A stretch of DNA of 64,000 nt, taken from assembly GCA_020160935.1 (NCBI GenBank), contig JAIUPL010000009.1:62001-126000 (forward strand), written 5' to 3'. Origin of the DNA: Bacteroidota bacterium. Its GTDB lineage: Bacteria; Bacteroidota; Bacteroidia; Chitinophagales; Saprospiraceae. The notes under the pieces were generated by a model, which was not told the origin of the DNA, searched no databases, and saw only the letters and a list, made by a program, of their open reading frames with translations. Below, piece by piece: positions 52,319 through 61,490 of the stretch. The position numbers and the translations under genes were made by a program. How positions within the stretch are numbered: position 1 is the stretch's first letter; each line of letters begins with the position of its first letter.

Positions 52319-54364
52319 CTCTTGTATATTCGTTCCAATCACCCATTGATTCACACCGATACGGTGCCAGCCATTGCTGCTGGTTTCGTAAATGGTGACA
52401 AGAGCCCCCTGTTTCAGTTCGGCCACTTTGGCATTGGCGGTGGAAGGGCCGTTGCGCACATTGAGGAATGAAGACGTGACCTTGCCGCGGCGCGTAGCCG
52501 GCGGAATGGTGGTACCCGGGCTGGCCAGCACCTGAATATAGTCGGCACTTACGTATTGGCCCGGGCCGATTTTCCAGAAATTGGCTGATTTTTCCAGTAA
52601 ACTTACCACATCACCCTGTTTCAACTCGCCTACTTTGGCAGCAGTTGTGGAAGGGGCATTGCGCACGTTGAGGAATTTATAGGTCACCTTGCCCTGCTTG
52701 ATAGACGAAGTCGGGTTGTTGACCGGAGGTTGAGGGGTCGGGGTTGGTGTTGGGGGCTGTGGTGTTACGCTACCGCCGCCGCCAGCCAGTTGAATGGCCA
52801 TTTTCACGGCTTTCAAGGCATTGACGCGACCATAACCCAGGTAGGGAGAACGACCGGAAGCGTCGTAGCCACCAGCAATTTTATCAGTGGTTTGTTTAAA
52901 AATACTGCGAATTTGCTCTACAGAGAGGTTCGGATTGGCCGACAACAGCAGGGCACAAATACCTGCCGACAGCGGTGCAGCGCTTGAGGTGCCGCCAAAG
53001 CCACTGGTGTACGTGTTTTGCAGGGTTTGGCCGTCTGAAGTCACTACTGTAGCCGTTGTGATACCTACGCCGTTGTTGCCATTCGTAGGCGCCGACATAA
53101 AGGCGTTTGCGCCATAAAACGAATAACTCGACGCTTCATCGAGGCTGTTGGATGCCGTGATGCATAAAACATCGGGGTGGGCAGCAAAATCGCTCACTTG
53201 TCGCGGCTGGTTGTTGGATGCAGGGTTGGCATTGCCTGCCGCAATAAAAATGGGGGTTCCTTTCCCGCCACGGCCTTGCGAAGCCACTTTTCGGATGGTA
53301 TTGAAGACCCAGGTAGAAAGCGGCACTGGCTTCGGAAACCCAAGGCTGCACGAAATAATATCAGCGCCGTTGAGCAGGGCGTGTTCGAATGCTTTCACAA
53401 TGGCATCGTCGCTCAACACATCGAGTTTGATAGGAATGAAACGGCTGTTCGGTGCTGCGCCCAGCACGCCCAGCGCATCCCAGGCGCCCAGCGCTACGGC
53501 GGCACAAGACGTACCGTGGCTGAACACGCCGCGCGAGCCGTCGCTGGCCTGAAACCAGGGCGACACATCGGCACTGCGGGTGGCCGCATTAAAGGTGTTA
53601 CGGATTTTGCTGCCATCGCCGCGCAATTGCGGGTGATCGGTAGAAAAACCCGTATCAATTACTGCAATTTTGATGCTCGAAGAGCCCAAGCTTCCCATGT
53701 ACGTCCAGGCTTCCTTCACTTTGGCATCGGCGCCACGGCGAAAATGCGCAGTGCCATACACTGCATTCGGAATGTCGATGATCGGAATCTGACTGCCCGT
53801 ATTTTCCAGGTGCCATTGCGAGGCAATAAATTTGCCATTGGGCAGGTTGAAATCATTGGTGGCCGGTTTGGTCACGAACTCCGGCTCTGCCACGGCTACA
53901 ATGCGCTTTTTTTGCAGCAACATAGCGCACTTGATCGGATTGGGTGATTCGGGTGTGGTGTTGACCCTATAGGCATCCGGGCCGACCATTTCGCGAATAT
54001 TCAGGGCAAATTCGTCGAGTATGGCGCGTTGTTTTTCTTCGGCCGAACCGGCTTTAAATTCCACGTACAGGTAGCCCGTAGGCACAAAAGCAGCATCGTC
54101 TTCATCGTTCACGTACCATACGTGGGTACCTACCGACACCTCGGGTTTTTCCCGCAGGGCGTCGAGTTTTTTGTCGATGCCGGTGCGTGATTTTACGATT
54201 TCGAAGTCGCGGAGTTGTTCCGGCGATTTGGATTTGCCTGTGCTTCGTTTGCTGGCAGGTTTCATGCCGGGGTTGTAACGTACGGCGGCTTCGGTTTTAC
54301 TTTTTGTAAATTTCAGGGTTTCTCCACCGAATTTAAAAGTAGCCGTATTGACTTTCTTGGCCAT
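52313..54364 (-). CDS. S8 (subtilisin-like) serine peptidase with two SH3b domains
   Basis: A 683-residue protein. The catalytic triad is in IAVIDTGFSTDHP (Asp), FSHGTSCAAVALG (His) and GFGGTSSAAPLSAG (Ser). An N-terminal region of about 200 residues precedes it (FKFGGETLKFTKS...). After a Pro-rich linker (PQPPTPTPTPQPPVNN), two bacterial SH3 domains occupy the last 135 residues (KVTYKFLNVRNAPST; KVTSSFLNVRNGPST). SH3b domains bind peptidoglycan, but no signal peptide is seen at the start, which is odd. The stop is in a family E arm. Confidence 0.9.
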   Translation of the reverse strand: MAKKVNTATFKFGGETLKFTKSKTEAAVRYNPGMKPASKRSTGKSKSPEQLRDFEIVKSRTGIDKKLDALREKPEVSVGTHVWYVNDEDDAAFVPTGYLYVEFKAGSAEEKQRAILDEFALNIREMVGPDAYRVNTTPESPNPIKCAMLLQKKRIVAVAEPEFVTKPATNDFNLPNGKFIASQWHLENTGSQIPIIDIPNAVYGTAHFRRGADAKVKEAWTYMGSLGSSSIKIAVIDTGFSTDHPQLRGDGSKIRNTFNAATRSADVSPWFQASDGSRGVFSHGTSCAAVALGAWDALGVLGAAPNSRFIPIKLDVLSDDAIVKAFEHALLNGADIISCSLGFPKPVPLSTWVFNTIRKVASQGRGGKGTPIFIAAGNANPASNNQPRQVSDFAAHPDVLCITASNSLDEASSYSFYGANAFMSAPTNGNNGVGITTATVVTSDGQTLQNTYTSGFGGTSSAAPLSAGICALLLSANPNLSVEQIRSIFKQTTDKIAGGYDASGRSPYLGYGRVNALKAVKMAIQLAGGGGSVTPQPPTPTPTPQPPVNNPTSSIKQGKVTYKFLNVRNAPSTTAAKVGELKQGDVVSLLEKSANFWKIGPGQYVSADYIQVLASPGTTIPPATRRGKVTSSFLNVRNGPSTANAKVAELKQGALVTIYETSSNGWHRIGVNQWVIGTNIQEV

Positions 54365-54489
54365 GTGCTGTTATTGTTAGGTGTTTGGTCGGGAGTATTT
54401 TTTAAATCGGAACGAATAAAAGTGCAGTTTCGCATGGAATGTTTTTCAAAACTACCGGAAAGTTTGAAAAACCGCAGCAAATTGTCACA

Positions 54490-56538
54490 TTATCCTTTTT
54501 TTACGTGCAATGCTTCCCGTACCAGGCTTTCGTCAGCCAGGTAAGGCACCGTCACTTTCAGATCGGGATATTGCTCCATGGTGCGTTGCAAGGTACTCAG
54601 TGCGTGCGGATTGCGGGCCCAGGCGCGGCGGCTGATACCGTTGTTGACATCCCAGAACAACATGGAACGCAGGCGCCGGGCAGCGGCTTCCGAACCGTCG
54701 AGCACCATGCCGAAACCGCCGTTGATGACTTCCCCCCAGCCTACGCCGCCGCCGTTGTGCAGGCTCACCCAGGTAGCGCCCCGGAAGGAGTCGCCTATGA
54801 CATTGTGCACCGCCATATCGGCCGTAAAGCGCGAGCCGTCGTAAATATTGGCCGTTTCGCGATAAGGAGAGTCGGTGCCACTCACATCGTGGTGATCGCG
54901 GCCCAGCACCACCGGGCCTGCCAGTTCGCCTTTTTGAATGGCATCGTTGAACGCGGCTGCAATGCGCAGGCGGCCTTCCGAATCGGCGTACAGGATGCGC
55001 GATTTGGAGCCTACCACCGGAATTTGCTGTTTGGCTTTCTGAATCCAGATGAGGTTGTCGTTCAATTGCCCGCGGATGTCTTCCGGCGCTTCGCGCAGCA
55101 TATCTTCAATGACAGCGGCAGCAATACGGTCGGTTTTGTCCAGGTCTTCCTGCAAACCCGAACAACACACCCAGCGGAACGGCCCAAAACCGTAGTCGAA
55201 ACACAACGGCCCCATAATGTCTTCCACGTAGGAAGGATAGCGGAAAGCACTGTCCGGCTCGTTCGTCTGGAACACATCGGCCCCGGCGTCCCCTGCTTCT
55301 TTCAGGAAAGCATTGCCGTAATCCCAGAAATAAAATCCGCCGCGTTCGTGCATGGTATTGATGGCTGCCACATGCCGGCGCAGGGTAGACGCCACTTCTT
55401 CCATGAATTTGGGCTTGTCGCGAATCAAGAGTTCCTTGGCCTCTTCAAACGTGTAGCCTACAGGGCAATAGCCGAGGTCGTGGATGTTGTGGCAACTGGT
55501 CTGGTCGCTGCCGAGTTCAATTTTGATGTGGTCGCGCACAAAACGTTCCCATAGGTCGACGATGTTGCCATGGTAAATCAGCGCTACTGCCGTTTTATTG
55601 CGGCGGCATTCTTCCATGCGGATAATCAGGTCGTCGAGGTCGGTGTACACATTTTCTTTCAGGATATAACCGTCGGTGATGCGCTGCTGCACGGCGTCGC
55701 CGTCTATTTCCGCAATCACACCGACGGCGCCCGTGATCACCGCTGCACCCGCCTGTGCGCCCGACATGCCACCGAGGCCACTGGTGACGTACACGGTGCC
55801 GCGCAGGTCGTCGGTGCCAATGCCCATTTTACGCCCTGCATTCAGCAAAGTAATGGTCGTGCCGTGTACAATGCCCTGCGGCCCGATGTACATATACGAG
55901 CCGGCCGTCATCTGGCCGTACTGCGTTACGCCGAGTGCATTGTACTTGTTCCAGTCTTCTTTTTTGGAATAGTTGGGAATCATCATGCCGTTGGTCACCA
56001 CCACGCGTGGCGCATCGGCATGGCTGGGAAACAGGCCCATCGGGTGGCCGGAGTACATCACCAGCGTTTGCTGGTCGGTCATTTCCGAGAGATACTGCAT
56101 GGTGAGCAGGTACTGCGCCCAGTTCTGGAACACCGCGCCATTGCCGCCGTAGGTAATGAGTTCGTGCGGGTGTTTGGCTACCTTGGGATCGAGGTTGTTC
56201 TGGATCATCAGCATGATGGCAGCCGCCTGCTGCGAGCGATACGGATATTCCTCGATCGGGCGGGCATACATGGCGTATTCAGGCCTGAAACGGTGCATAT
56301 AGATGCGGCCGTAGCGTTCGAGTTCGTCGGAAAATTCGGCGGCCAGTTCGCGGTGCCAGGCGGGCGGAAAGTAGCGCAGGGCATTTTGCACGGCCAGCAC
56401 TTTTTCTTTTTCTGACAAAACGCCTTCGATGACGCGGCGCGGCGCATGGCTCACTGCGGGGTCGAGCGGCCGCGGGGCTGGAAGGGTGTCGGGGATGCCG
56501 GTTTTGATGTGGTGTTGAAAATTGGTGAGGGCGGGCAT
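54490..56538 (-). CDS. hutU: Urocanate hydratase
   Basis: A 682-residue enzyme that converts urocanate to imidazolonepropionate in histidine breakdown, with NAD+ as cofactor. It shows YSGHPMGLFPSH, GLGGMSGAQAGAAVI and the cofactor-site region. The length is longer than the about 555 of the classical form but fits a longer branch. No other hut gene is adjacent. The minus-strand box TACTTTTG (56600-56607) with a TTG 18 nt upstream makes a good promoter. Confidence 0.94.
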   Translation of the reverse strand: MPALTNFQHHIKTGIPDTLPAPRPLDPAVSHAPRRVIEGVLSEKEKVLAVQNALRYFPPAWHRELAAEFSDELERYGRIYMHRFRPEYAMYARPIEEYPYRSQQAAAIMLMIQNNLDPKVAKHPHELITYGGNGAVFQNWAQYLLTMQYLSEMTDQQTLVMYSGHPMGLFPSHADAPRVVVTNGMMIPNYSKKEDWNKYNALGVTQYGQMTAGSYMYIGPQGIVHGTTITLLNAGRKMGIGTDDLRGTVYVTSGLGGMSGAQAGAAVITGAVGVIAEIDGDAVQQRITDGYILKENVYTDLDDLIIRMEECRRNKTAVALIYHGNIVDLWERFVRDHIKIELGSDQTSCHNIHDLGYCPVGYTFEEAKELLIRDKPKFMEEVASTLRRHVAAINTMHERGGFYFWDYGNAFLKEAGDAGADVFQTNEPDSAFRYPSYVEDIMGPLCFDYGFGPFRWVCCSGLQEDLDKTDRIAAAVIEDMLREAPEDIRGQLNDNLIWIQKAKQQIPVVGSKSRILYADSEGRLRIAAAFNDAIQKGELAGPVVLGRDHHDVSGTDSPYRETANIYDGSRFTADMAVHNVIGDSFRGATWVSLHNGGGVGWGEVINGGFGMVLDGSEAAARRLRSMLFWDVNNGISRRAWARNPHALSTLQRTMEQYPDLKVTVPYLADESLVREALHVKKG

Positions 56539-56599
56539 ATCTTTTTTGGAAATACGTTGTTTTGTGTGTCAATACGGTATCCGGACTTTCGGATCACCA

Positions 56600-56628
56600 C
56601 AAAAGTACCGCACACACACCCATTTCAA
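56600..56628 (-). promoter_or_regulatory. Promoter of hutU
   Basis: The complement reads TTG, 18 nt spacer, then TACTTTTG (box at 56600-56607), about 60 nt before the start at 56538; a good match to the Bacteroidota consensus. Confidence 0.65.
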
Positions 56629-56635
56629 CAACACC

Positions 56636-57355
56636 ATGCCATCTGCATTTCTCACAGCCCAGTGGCGGCGCCTCGTAATGCTCAATTATGCTATCGAGCC
56701 GGAGCGCCTGCTACCGTTTTTGCCTGCCCATACCGAACTGGATATCTGGAACGATACCTGTTATGTGAGCCTGGTGGGTTTTCGTTTTCTCGATACGCGA
56801 TTGAAGGGAATTGCAATACCTTTTCACCGGGATTTTACGGAAATCAACCTCCGCTTTTATGTGCGCAGGAATGATCCGCAAACCGGGTGGAAACGCGGCG
56901 TGGTGTTCATCAGTGAACTGGTACCTTTACCCGCCATTGCCTGGGTGGCCAATACGGTGTACCGCGAGCACTATGGCGTGCGTACCATGCGCCACCAGTG
57001 GTTCGAGGAGCGCGAAATGAAACAAACCGAATACGCCTGGCGGCAACACGGGCGCTGGCATTCGTTCGGCGTGCAAACCGACCCGGCTCCGGTGGTGATG
57101 AAGCCTGGCAGCGAAGCGGAATTTATTACTGAACATTACTGGGGTTATGCCCGGCGCAACGCCACCCAAACCATTGAATATCAGGTGGAACACCCGCGCT
57201 GGGAAGTGTACCCGATTCGGGCCTGGCATGGCGAAGTGGATTTTGGCGCGGTGTATGGCCCTGCATTTTCAGATTTGAATACGAAAGACCCGGTATCGGT
57301 GTTTCTGGCGGAAGGCTCGGAGGTGGTGGTGCGCTCGAGGACGGTGATTGGGTGA
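56636..57355 (+). CDS. DUF2071 (YqjF-like) protein
   Basis: A 239-residue protein of the DUF2071 family, of unknown function. It starts at 56636 (MPSAFLTAQWRRLVMLNYAIEPERLLPFLPAHTELDIW) and has the family's YVSLVGFRFLDTRLKG, FTEINLRFYVR and AEFITEHYWGYA segments. The longer reading from 56522 lacks homology. It diverges from hutU and is followed by the large family G repeat. Confidence 0.88.
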   Translation: MPSAFLTAQWRRLVMLNYAIEPERLLPFLPAHTELDIWNDTCYVSLVGFRFLDTRLKGIAIPFHRDFTEINLRFYVRRNDPQTGWKRGVVFISELVPLPAIAWVANTVYREHYGVRTMRHQWFEEREMKQTEYAWRQHGRWHSFGVQTDPAPVVMKPGSEAEFITEHYWGYARRNATQTIEYQVEHPRWEVYPIRAWHGEVDFGAVYGPAFSDLNTKDPVSVFLAEGSEVVVRSRTVIG

Positions 57356-57375
57356 GGGATAGCCCGTGAGATAGC

Positions 57376-57616
57376 CCGTTCGGCTTCGCCTCACGGTAGG
57401 AGGGGGCTTGGATTGGGCGGATCAGGCGGATTTTTTTGATTTGGTGGCCTGTCGGCCACTTTTTTTAATAAAAATGGATACCAGAAAGCCAAACATTTAT
57501 TATCACAAAACCAATACAATCAAAGAAGGTGGCCGAAAGGCCGCCAAATCAAAAAAATCCGCCTGATCCGCCCAATCCAAGGCCCCTCCTACCGTGAGGC
57601 GAAGCCGAACGGGCCA
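57376..57616. repeat. Family G inverted repeat (large, non-tandem arms)
   Basis: Two arms of about 90 nt, CGTTCGGCTTCGCCTCACGG and onward through GGATTGGGCGGATCAGGCGG and TTTTTTTGATTTGG to GGCCACTTTT, with the complement on the right. The arms match at nearly all positions, around an AT-rich 55-nt loop. Unlike the other families the arms are not short tandem repeats. Confidence 0.9.
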
Positions 57617-57644
57617 TCTTAACAATCATTTTCCCATCCAGCCC

Positions 57645-58319
57645 ATGTCCTTTTCAGATCAAGTCATTGCCTTCACCCGATCACTCCGCGTACCCGACAT
57701 TGCACTCCCCAACGGGTTTGAATGGCTGTTCCCTTACGATCAGCCGGAAACGATGCAAGCGCTCAGCACTTTTTACGAGCGTTTTTACACGGGTTCGCAG
57801 GCGCGCACTTTTTTGTTCGGCATCAATCCGGGTCGTTTTGGAGCGGGCATCACCGGTGTGCCTTTTACAGATCCGGTTCGGCTGGAAAAGGAGTGCGGTA
57901 TTGCCAACACCTTTCAGAAAAAGGCGGAGTTGTCGTCCATTTTTGTGTGGGAATACATCAACGCCTACGGCGGGGCCGAGTCTTTTTGCCGTGATTTTTA
58001 CATCACATCCATTTGTCCCCTGGGTTTTGTGAAGGATGGGAAAAACATCAATTACTACGATGATCGGGCTTTGCAGAAAGCGGTAGAGCCGTTCGTTGTG
58101 TGGAATATCCGCACCCAACTGGAATTCGGCGCCAACCGCGAAACCGCCCTGTGTATGGGGGAAGGCCAGAATTTCGCATTTTTTGCAAAACTCAATGCCC
58201 AACACGGTTTTTTCAAAAAAATAATCCCGCTCCCGCATCCGCGTTGGGTGATGCAGTACCGCCGGCCTACGATGGGGGTGTATGTAGAGCGGTATGTGGA
58301 GGCACTGCGGGCCTCTTAG
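57645..58319 (+). CDS. SMUG2-type uracil-DNA glycosylase family protein
   Basis: A 224-residue DNA repair enzyme of the SMUG2 group in the uracil-DNA glycosylase superfamily. The active-site motif is GINPGRFGAGITGVPFTDP (about residues 63-81), with ITSICPLGFVKDGKNINYYDD and HPRWVMQYRRP (catalytic His region) further on. It would excise uracil or deaminated bases. The start at 57645 follows the large repeat; the reading from 57594 begins in the repeat. A family C hairpin follows its stop. Confidence 0.88.
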   Translation: MSFSDQVIAFTRSLRVPDIALPNGFEWLFPYDQPETMQALSTFYERFYTGSQARTFLFGINPGRFGAGITGVPFTDPVRLEKECGIANTFQKKAELSSIFVWEYINAYGGAESFCRDFYITSICPLGFVKDGKNINYYDDRALQKAVEPFVVWNIRTQLEFGANRETALCMGEGQNFAFFAKLNAQHGFFKKIIPLPHPRWVMQYRRPTMGVYVERYVEALRAS

Positions 58320-58461
58320 TTATCAGTTATTTGTTATTGGTTATCAGGGGAGGTAAGGGGCCATCTGTAGAAATGCATAGCATTCCTTTTTGTGTGGCAA
58401 AACATTTCTACAGATGGCCCCTTACCTCCCCTGATAACCAATAACAGATAACAGATAACTA
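58320..58461. repeat. Family C long inverted repeat (copy 3)
   Basis: Arms of GGTTATC/AGTTATT/TGTTATT units, then TCAGGGGAGGTAAGGGGCC and CATCTGTAGAAATG with the complement. Between convergent genes; its core differs from copies 1 and 2 after AGGTAAGGGG. Confidence 0.9.
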
Positions 58462-60642
58462 TCACGGTTTTTCCTCCGGCGCGTCCCTCAAATTCTCATT
58501 AAAGAACTTTTCAATTTTTTCAAACAGATGCACCCGATCGGGGCCCAGCACGTTGTGCAGGTGTTCGGGGTAAACGAAATAGTCGATCTGTTTGCCTTTT
58601 CGCACGCATTCGCGGATGTAGCGCAGCGAGTGCTGCCACAGCACCACATCATCGGAAGAGCCGTGAATCATGAGCAGGCGACCCGACAGGTTGTCGATGT
58701 AATTGAACAAGTTGCTTTTGGCGTAGCCTTCAGGGTTTTCTTTCGGCGTATCCATGTAGCGTTCAGTGTACATGATTTCGTACATACTCCAGTCGAGCAC
58801 GGGCCCGCCGGCCACGCCGCAGCGGAAAGCGCCTTTTGCTTCAGGGCGGGTCATGAGAGAGGTTGTCATAAAACCGCCATAACTCCAGCCATAGATGCCA
58901 ATGCGTTTAGGATCGATAAACGTCTGGGATTTCAGGTAGTTAATACCCGTCATCTGGTCTTCTATTTCACAGTCGGCGACGCGGCGATGGATAGCACTTT
59001 CAAAGGCAAATCCGCGATTGGCAGAGCCACGGCCATCGAGTACAAACACTACATAGCCCTGTTCGGCCATATGGTGCATCCAGAGTTCGCCGCCAGCCAG
59101 CCAGCCATTGGTCACCATTTGCACATGCGGGCCGTTGTACACGTACACAAGTGCCGGGTATTGTTTTTTCTCGTCGAAGTCGGTGGGCAGAATCAGGCGC
59201 GCATTCAGCGTCGGGCCGCCCGGCGAAGGAAGCGTCACGAGGCGTGTCTGGCCCAGTTGGAAGCCATCGAGCGGATTTTTGGCGCTGAAAATGATTTTGC
59301 GATCATTGGGCTTTTTCACCGACTGCAGGTAGATCTGGCGTGGAGTATCCTTGCTGGTAAAAGCATCGAGTGCCCATTCGCCGTTGCTGCTGACGAGGCC
59401 GTTGTGGATGCCTTCATCGGCGTTCAGGCGTATGTTGGCGCCCGTTTTCAGGTTGGCAGCATACAAGAAACGATTCAGCCCACTTTCGTCGGCCACCTGG
59501 TAATAGCAGTTTTCGCCTTTGCCATCGAAGCCGTAGAAATTGGTGACGGGCATGGCGCCTTTGCTGATCTGGCGCATTTCCGTTCCTGCCAGATTGCAGA
59601 GGTAGAGATGGTTGTAGCCGTCGCGCTCGCTTTGCCACAGAAACTGATCGGTGCTGCCGGGCACAAAAACCGCTGGTTTTTCCGGCTCCACCCATTTGTC
59701 GTTGGTTTCCTCGAAAATGGTTTTTACAAAAGCGCCGGTAGCAGCATCAAACTGCTTGAGCCACATGTGGTTTTGTTCGCGGTTGACCACAGCGATGAGC
59801 AGGTATTTATCGTCTGACGACCAGGCCACGTTGGTCAGGTATTGTTCGGCAGGTTCGCCGGTATTCAGGTAGAGTTTCTGTCCGGTCTGGGTGTCGAACA
59901 CGCCTACCGTCACATGGTGGCTTTTCGAGCCCGCGAAAGGGTAACGAATTTCGCGCACCTGCGCTGGCATAGAATCGAGTATATAAATCGGATATTGCGT
60001 CACCATACTCTCATCCATGCGGTAAAACGCCAGATAGCGGCCTCCCGGGCTCCAGAATGTGCCTTTAAAAATGCCAAATTCGTCGCGGTGTACACTTTTG
60101 CCGTACACGATGCCAGGGCCTTCGCTTTGTGCCACCTGCATTTCTTTTCCGTTGGCATTTACCCACAGACCATCTTTGCGGGTATATGCGGCAGCATAGG
60201 TTTTATCGTGAACGTCGAGGTTGTCGGCATCTGCCGGATAGCCGTTTTTGCGTTGCAAACCCTGCGTAAGCGAGTAGGCATACATTTCATTGTTGTTGCT
60301 AAACGTCAGCAGGTCGTTGTTCACCCAGGTGACGGCAGGAAAACCGCCCAATACCGGAACACCCATACCCGTGAGCCCGGTGTTGATTTTATCCAGGATA
60401 TCCAGGGTATCCGTTTTAAGACCGGGCGCCTGCACGCGTACCAACCGGTTATCAACCACATGGGTAAACTGTGTTGTCCCGGGTATCCATTGTAGTTGTT
60501 TTAAATTGGAGGGCGCCAGCACCGTACGACCTTTCATAATCGCATCGGACATCGAAATTTTTTGCTGGGCAGTCAGGGCAAGAGGGGCCAGGAGAACGGG
60601 CAGGAAAAACAGCAGCCCGATCTGTACAAAACTTTTTTTCAT
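58462..60642 (-). CDS. Dipeptidyl-peptidase IV-like S9 peptidase, exported
   Basis: A 726-residue exported serine peptidase with a signal peptide (MKKSFVQIGLLFFLPVLLAPLALTAQ), an 8-bladed propeller (about 30-480) and an alpha/beta-hydrolase domain. The catalytic Ser is in GWSYGGF, the Asp in HGSSDDVVLW and the His in YPEHLHNV. It removes N-terminal dipeptides in the periplasm or at the surface. The start was set at 60642 rather than 60669. A box TACTTTTG (60667-60674, minus) lies 25 bp upstream. Confidence 0.93.
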   Translation of the reverse strand: MKKSFVQIGLLFFLPVLLAPLALTAQQKISMSDAIMKGRTVLAPSNLKQLQWIPGTTQFTHVVDNRLVRVQAPGLKTDTLDILDKINTGLTGMGVPVLGGFPAVTWVNNDLLTFSNNNEMYAYSLTQGLQRKNGYPADADNLDVHDKTYAAAYTRKDGLWVNANGKEMQVAQSEGPGIVYGKSVHRDEFGIFKGTFWSPGGRYLAFYRMDESMVTQYPIYILDSMPAQVREIRYPFAGSKSHHVTVGVFDTQTGQKLYLNTGEPAEQYLTNVAWSSDDKYLLIAVVNREQNHMWLKQFDAATGAFVKTIFEETNDKWVEPEKPAVFVPGSTDQFLWQSERDGYNHLYLCNLAGTEMRQISKGAMPVTNFYGFDGKGENCYYQVADESGLNRFLYAANLKTGANIRLNADEGIHNGLVSSNGEWALDAFTSKDTPRQIYLQSVKKPNDRKIIFSAKNPLDGFQLGQTRLVTLPSPGGPTLNARLILPTDFDEKKQYPALVYVYNGPHVQMVTNGWLAGGELWMHHMAEQGYVVFVLDGRGSANRGFAFESAIHRRVADCEIEDQMTGINYLKSQTFIDPKRIGIYGWSYGGFMTTSLMTRPEAKGAFRCGVAGGPVLDWSMYEIMYTERYMDTPKENPEGYAKSNLFNYIDNLSGRLLMIHGSSDDVVLWQHSLRYIRECVRKGKQIDYFVYPEHLHNVLGPDRVHLFEKIEKFFNENLRDAPEEKP

Positions 60643-60666
60643 ATACGTGCCGGTTGAAAAGGCGGG

Positions 60667-60674
60667 CAAAAGTA
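60667..60674 (-). promoter_or_regulatory. Candidate -7 box of the DPP4-like gene, abutting a family A repeat
   Basis: The complement reads TACTTTTG. Its -33 region falls inside the arm of the family A repeat at 60678-60817, so the hairpin has moved into the promoter or supplies part of it. No TTG is found. Confidence 0.5.
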
Positions 60675-60677
60675 ATG

Positions 60678-60817
60678 AAACTTAAGTCCTGAGTCGACAG
60701 TCCTAAGTCCTAAGTCCGTAGAGTTGACCGCATTACTCTTGTATCCTGATGAATAAATGCCAAAAGTAACGCGGTCAACTCTACGGACTTAGGACTGTCG
60801 ACTCAGGACTTAAGTTT
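60678..60817. repeat. Family A long inverted repeat (copy 10, GTTGACC variant)
   Basis: Core GTAGAGTTGACCGC / GCGGTCAACTCTAC. The left arm has one more AGTCCTA heptamer than the right. The outer ends AAACTTAAG / CTTAAGTTT are copy-specific but complementary. It carries the stop (60803-60805) of the SRPBCC gene. Confidence 0.93.
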
Positions 60818-61291
60818 TAGTTCCCGCTCCAGGCTTTTATACCCCTGCCGCATGGCCCATTCGTGATTAGCGGAGAAAAGCGGGCGCAGCAGCCAGGTCA
60901 GTTTTTTCAGGAGCGGCTTTTCGGCCGAAATGCGCCAGTCGTATGTAATTACACAGATTTCGCCTTCCTGCCGGAAGTTCCATACGCCGGTGCCGACAAA
61001 ATCGCCGAAGGCTTCCAGCGCAAATCCGCTGGGAAAATGCGTTTCCGTGACCCGGAATTTCCAGCGCAAGGTGTACGGAAGCCAGCCTTTGGTGTGCAAT
61101 TCCACCAATTTGCCTACACCACCGGGGGCGCCTTTTTCCAGGACTTTGACATCTAGGTAAACAGTAGGCCACCAGCGCGTCAGCGCTTCCACGTCTTCCA
61201 GGGTTCGGTACACTTGTTCGCAGGTGGCTTGCAGGCGCCAGGTGGTGAGAAAAGAATAATCAGCGCTGTGTGCAGCAACAGAGGCATCCAT
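60803..61291 (-). CDS. SRPBCC-family protein
   Basis: A 162-residue protein of the SRPBCC (Bet v1-like) fold, which binds small hydrophobic ligands. It has the family's opening YSFLTTWRLQATCEQVYRTLEDVEALTRWWPTV and a following beta-sheet (GGVGKLVELHTKGWLPYTLRWKFRV). The start was set at 61291 (MDASVAAHSADYSF). The final residues (LKS and stop) are encoded by the family A arm. It has no partner gene. Confidence 0.82.
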   Translation of the reverse strand: MDASVAAHSADYSFLTTWRLQATCEQVYRTLEDVEALTRWWPTVYLDVKVLEKGAPGGVGKLVELHTKGWLPYTLRWKFRVTETHFPSGFALEAFGDFVGTGVWNFRQEGEICVITYDWRISAEKPLLKKLTWLLRPLFSANHEWAMRQGYKSLERELKLKS

Positions 61292-61402
61292 GAAAATTGG
61301 GTTTGAGTTATCGAATATGTAGGGCGTCAGAAGCGAACGCGCAATCATATACGAAGTAAGGGAACATCCGGATCAGCAGCCCTGTTACCTACCTTTGCGC
61401 AG

Positions 61403-61490
61403 GGGCAAAAAAAAATGAGGCAGTGCCACCACAGCACTACCTCAGCCCTAACCAAATAAAACCAAATTATTCTTGATGCAAATTGCTTTC
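61403..61490 (-). ncRNA. Candidate small RNA with own promoter and terminator
   Basis: On the minus strand a TATCTTTG box (61497-61504) with TTG 21 nt upstream is followed by about 85 nt and then the hairpin TGAGGxAGTGC / GCACTxCCTCA and nine T residues. No reading frame lies in it. This arrangement fits a short independent transcript of unknown family. Confidence 0.5.
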
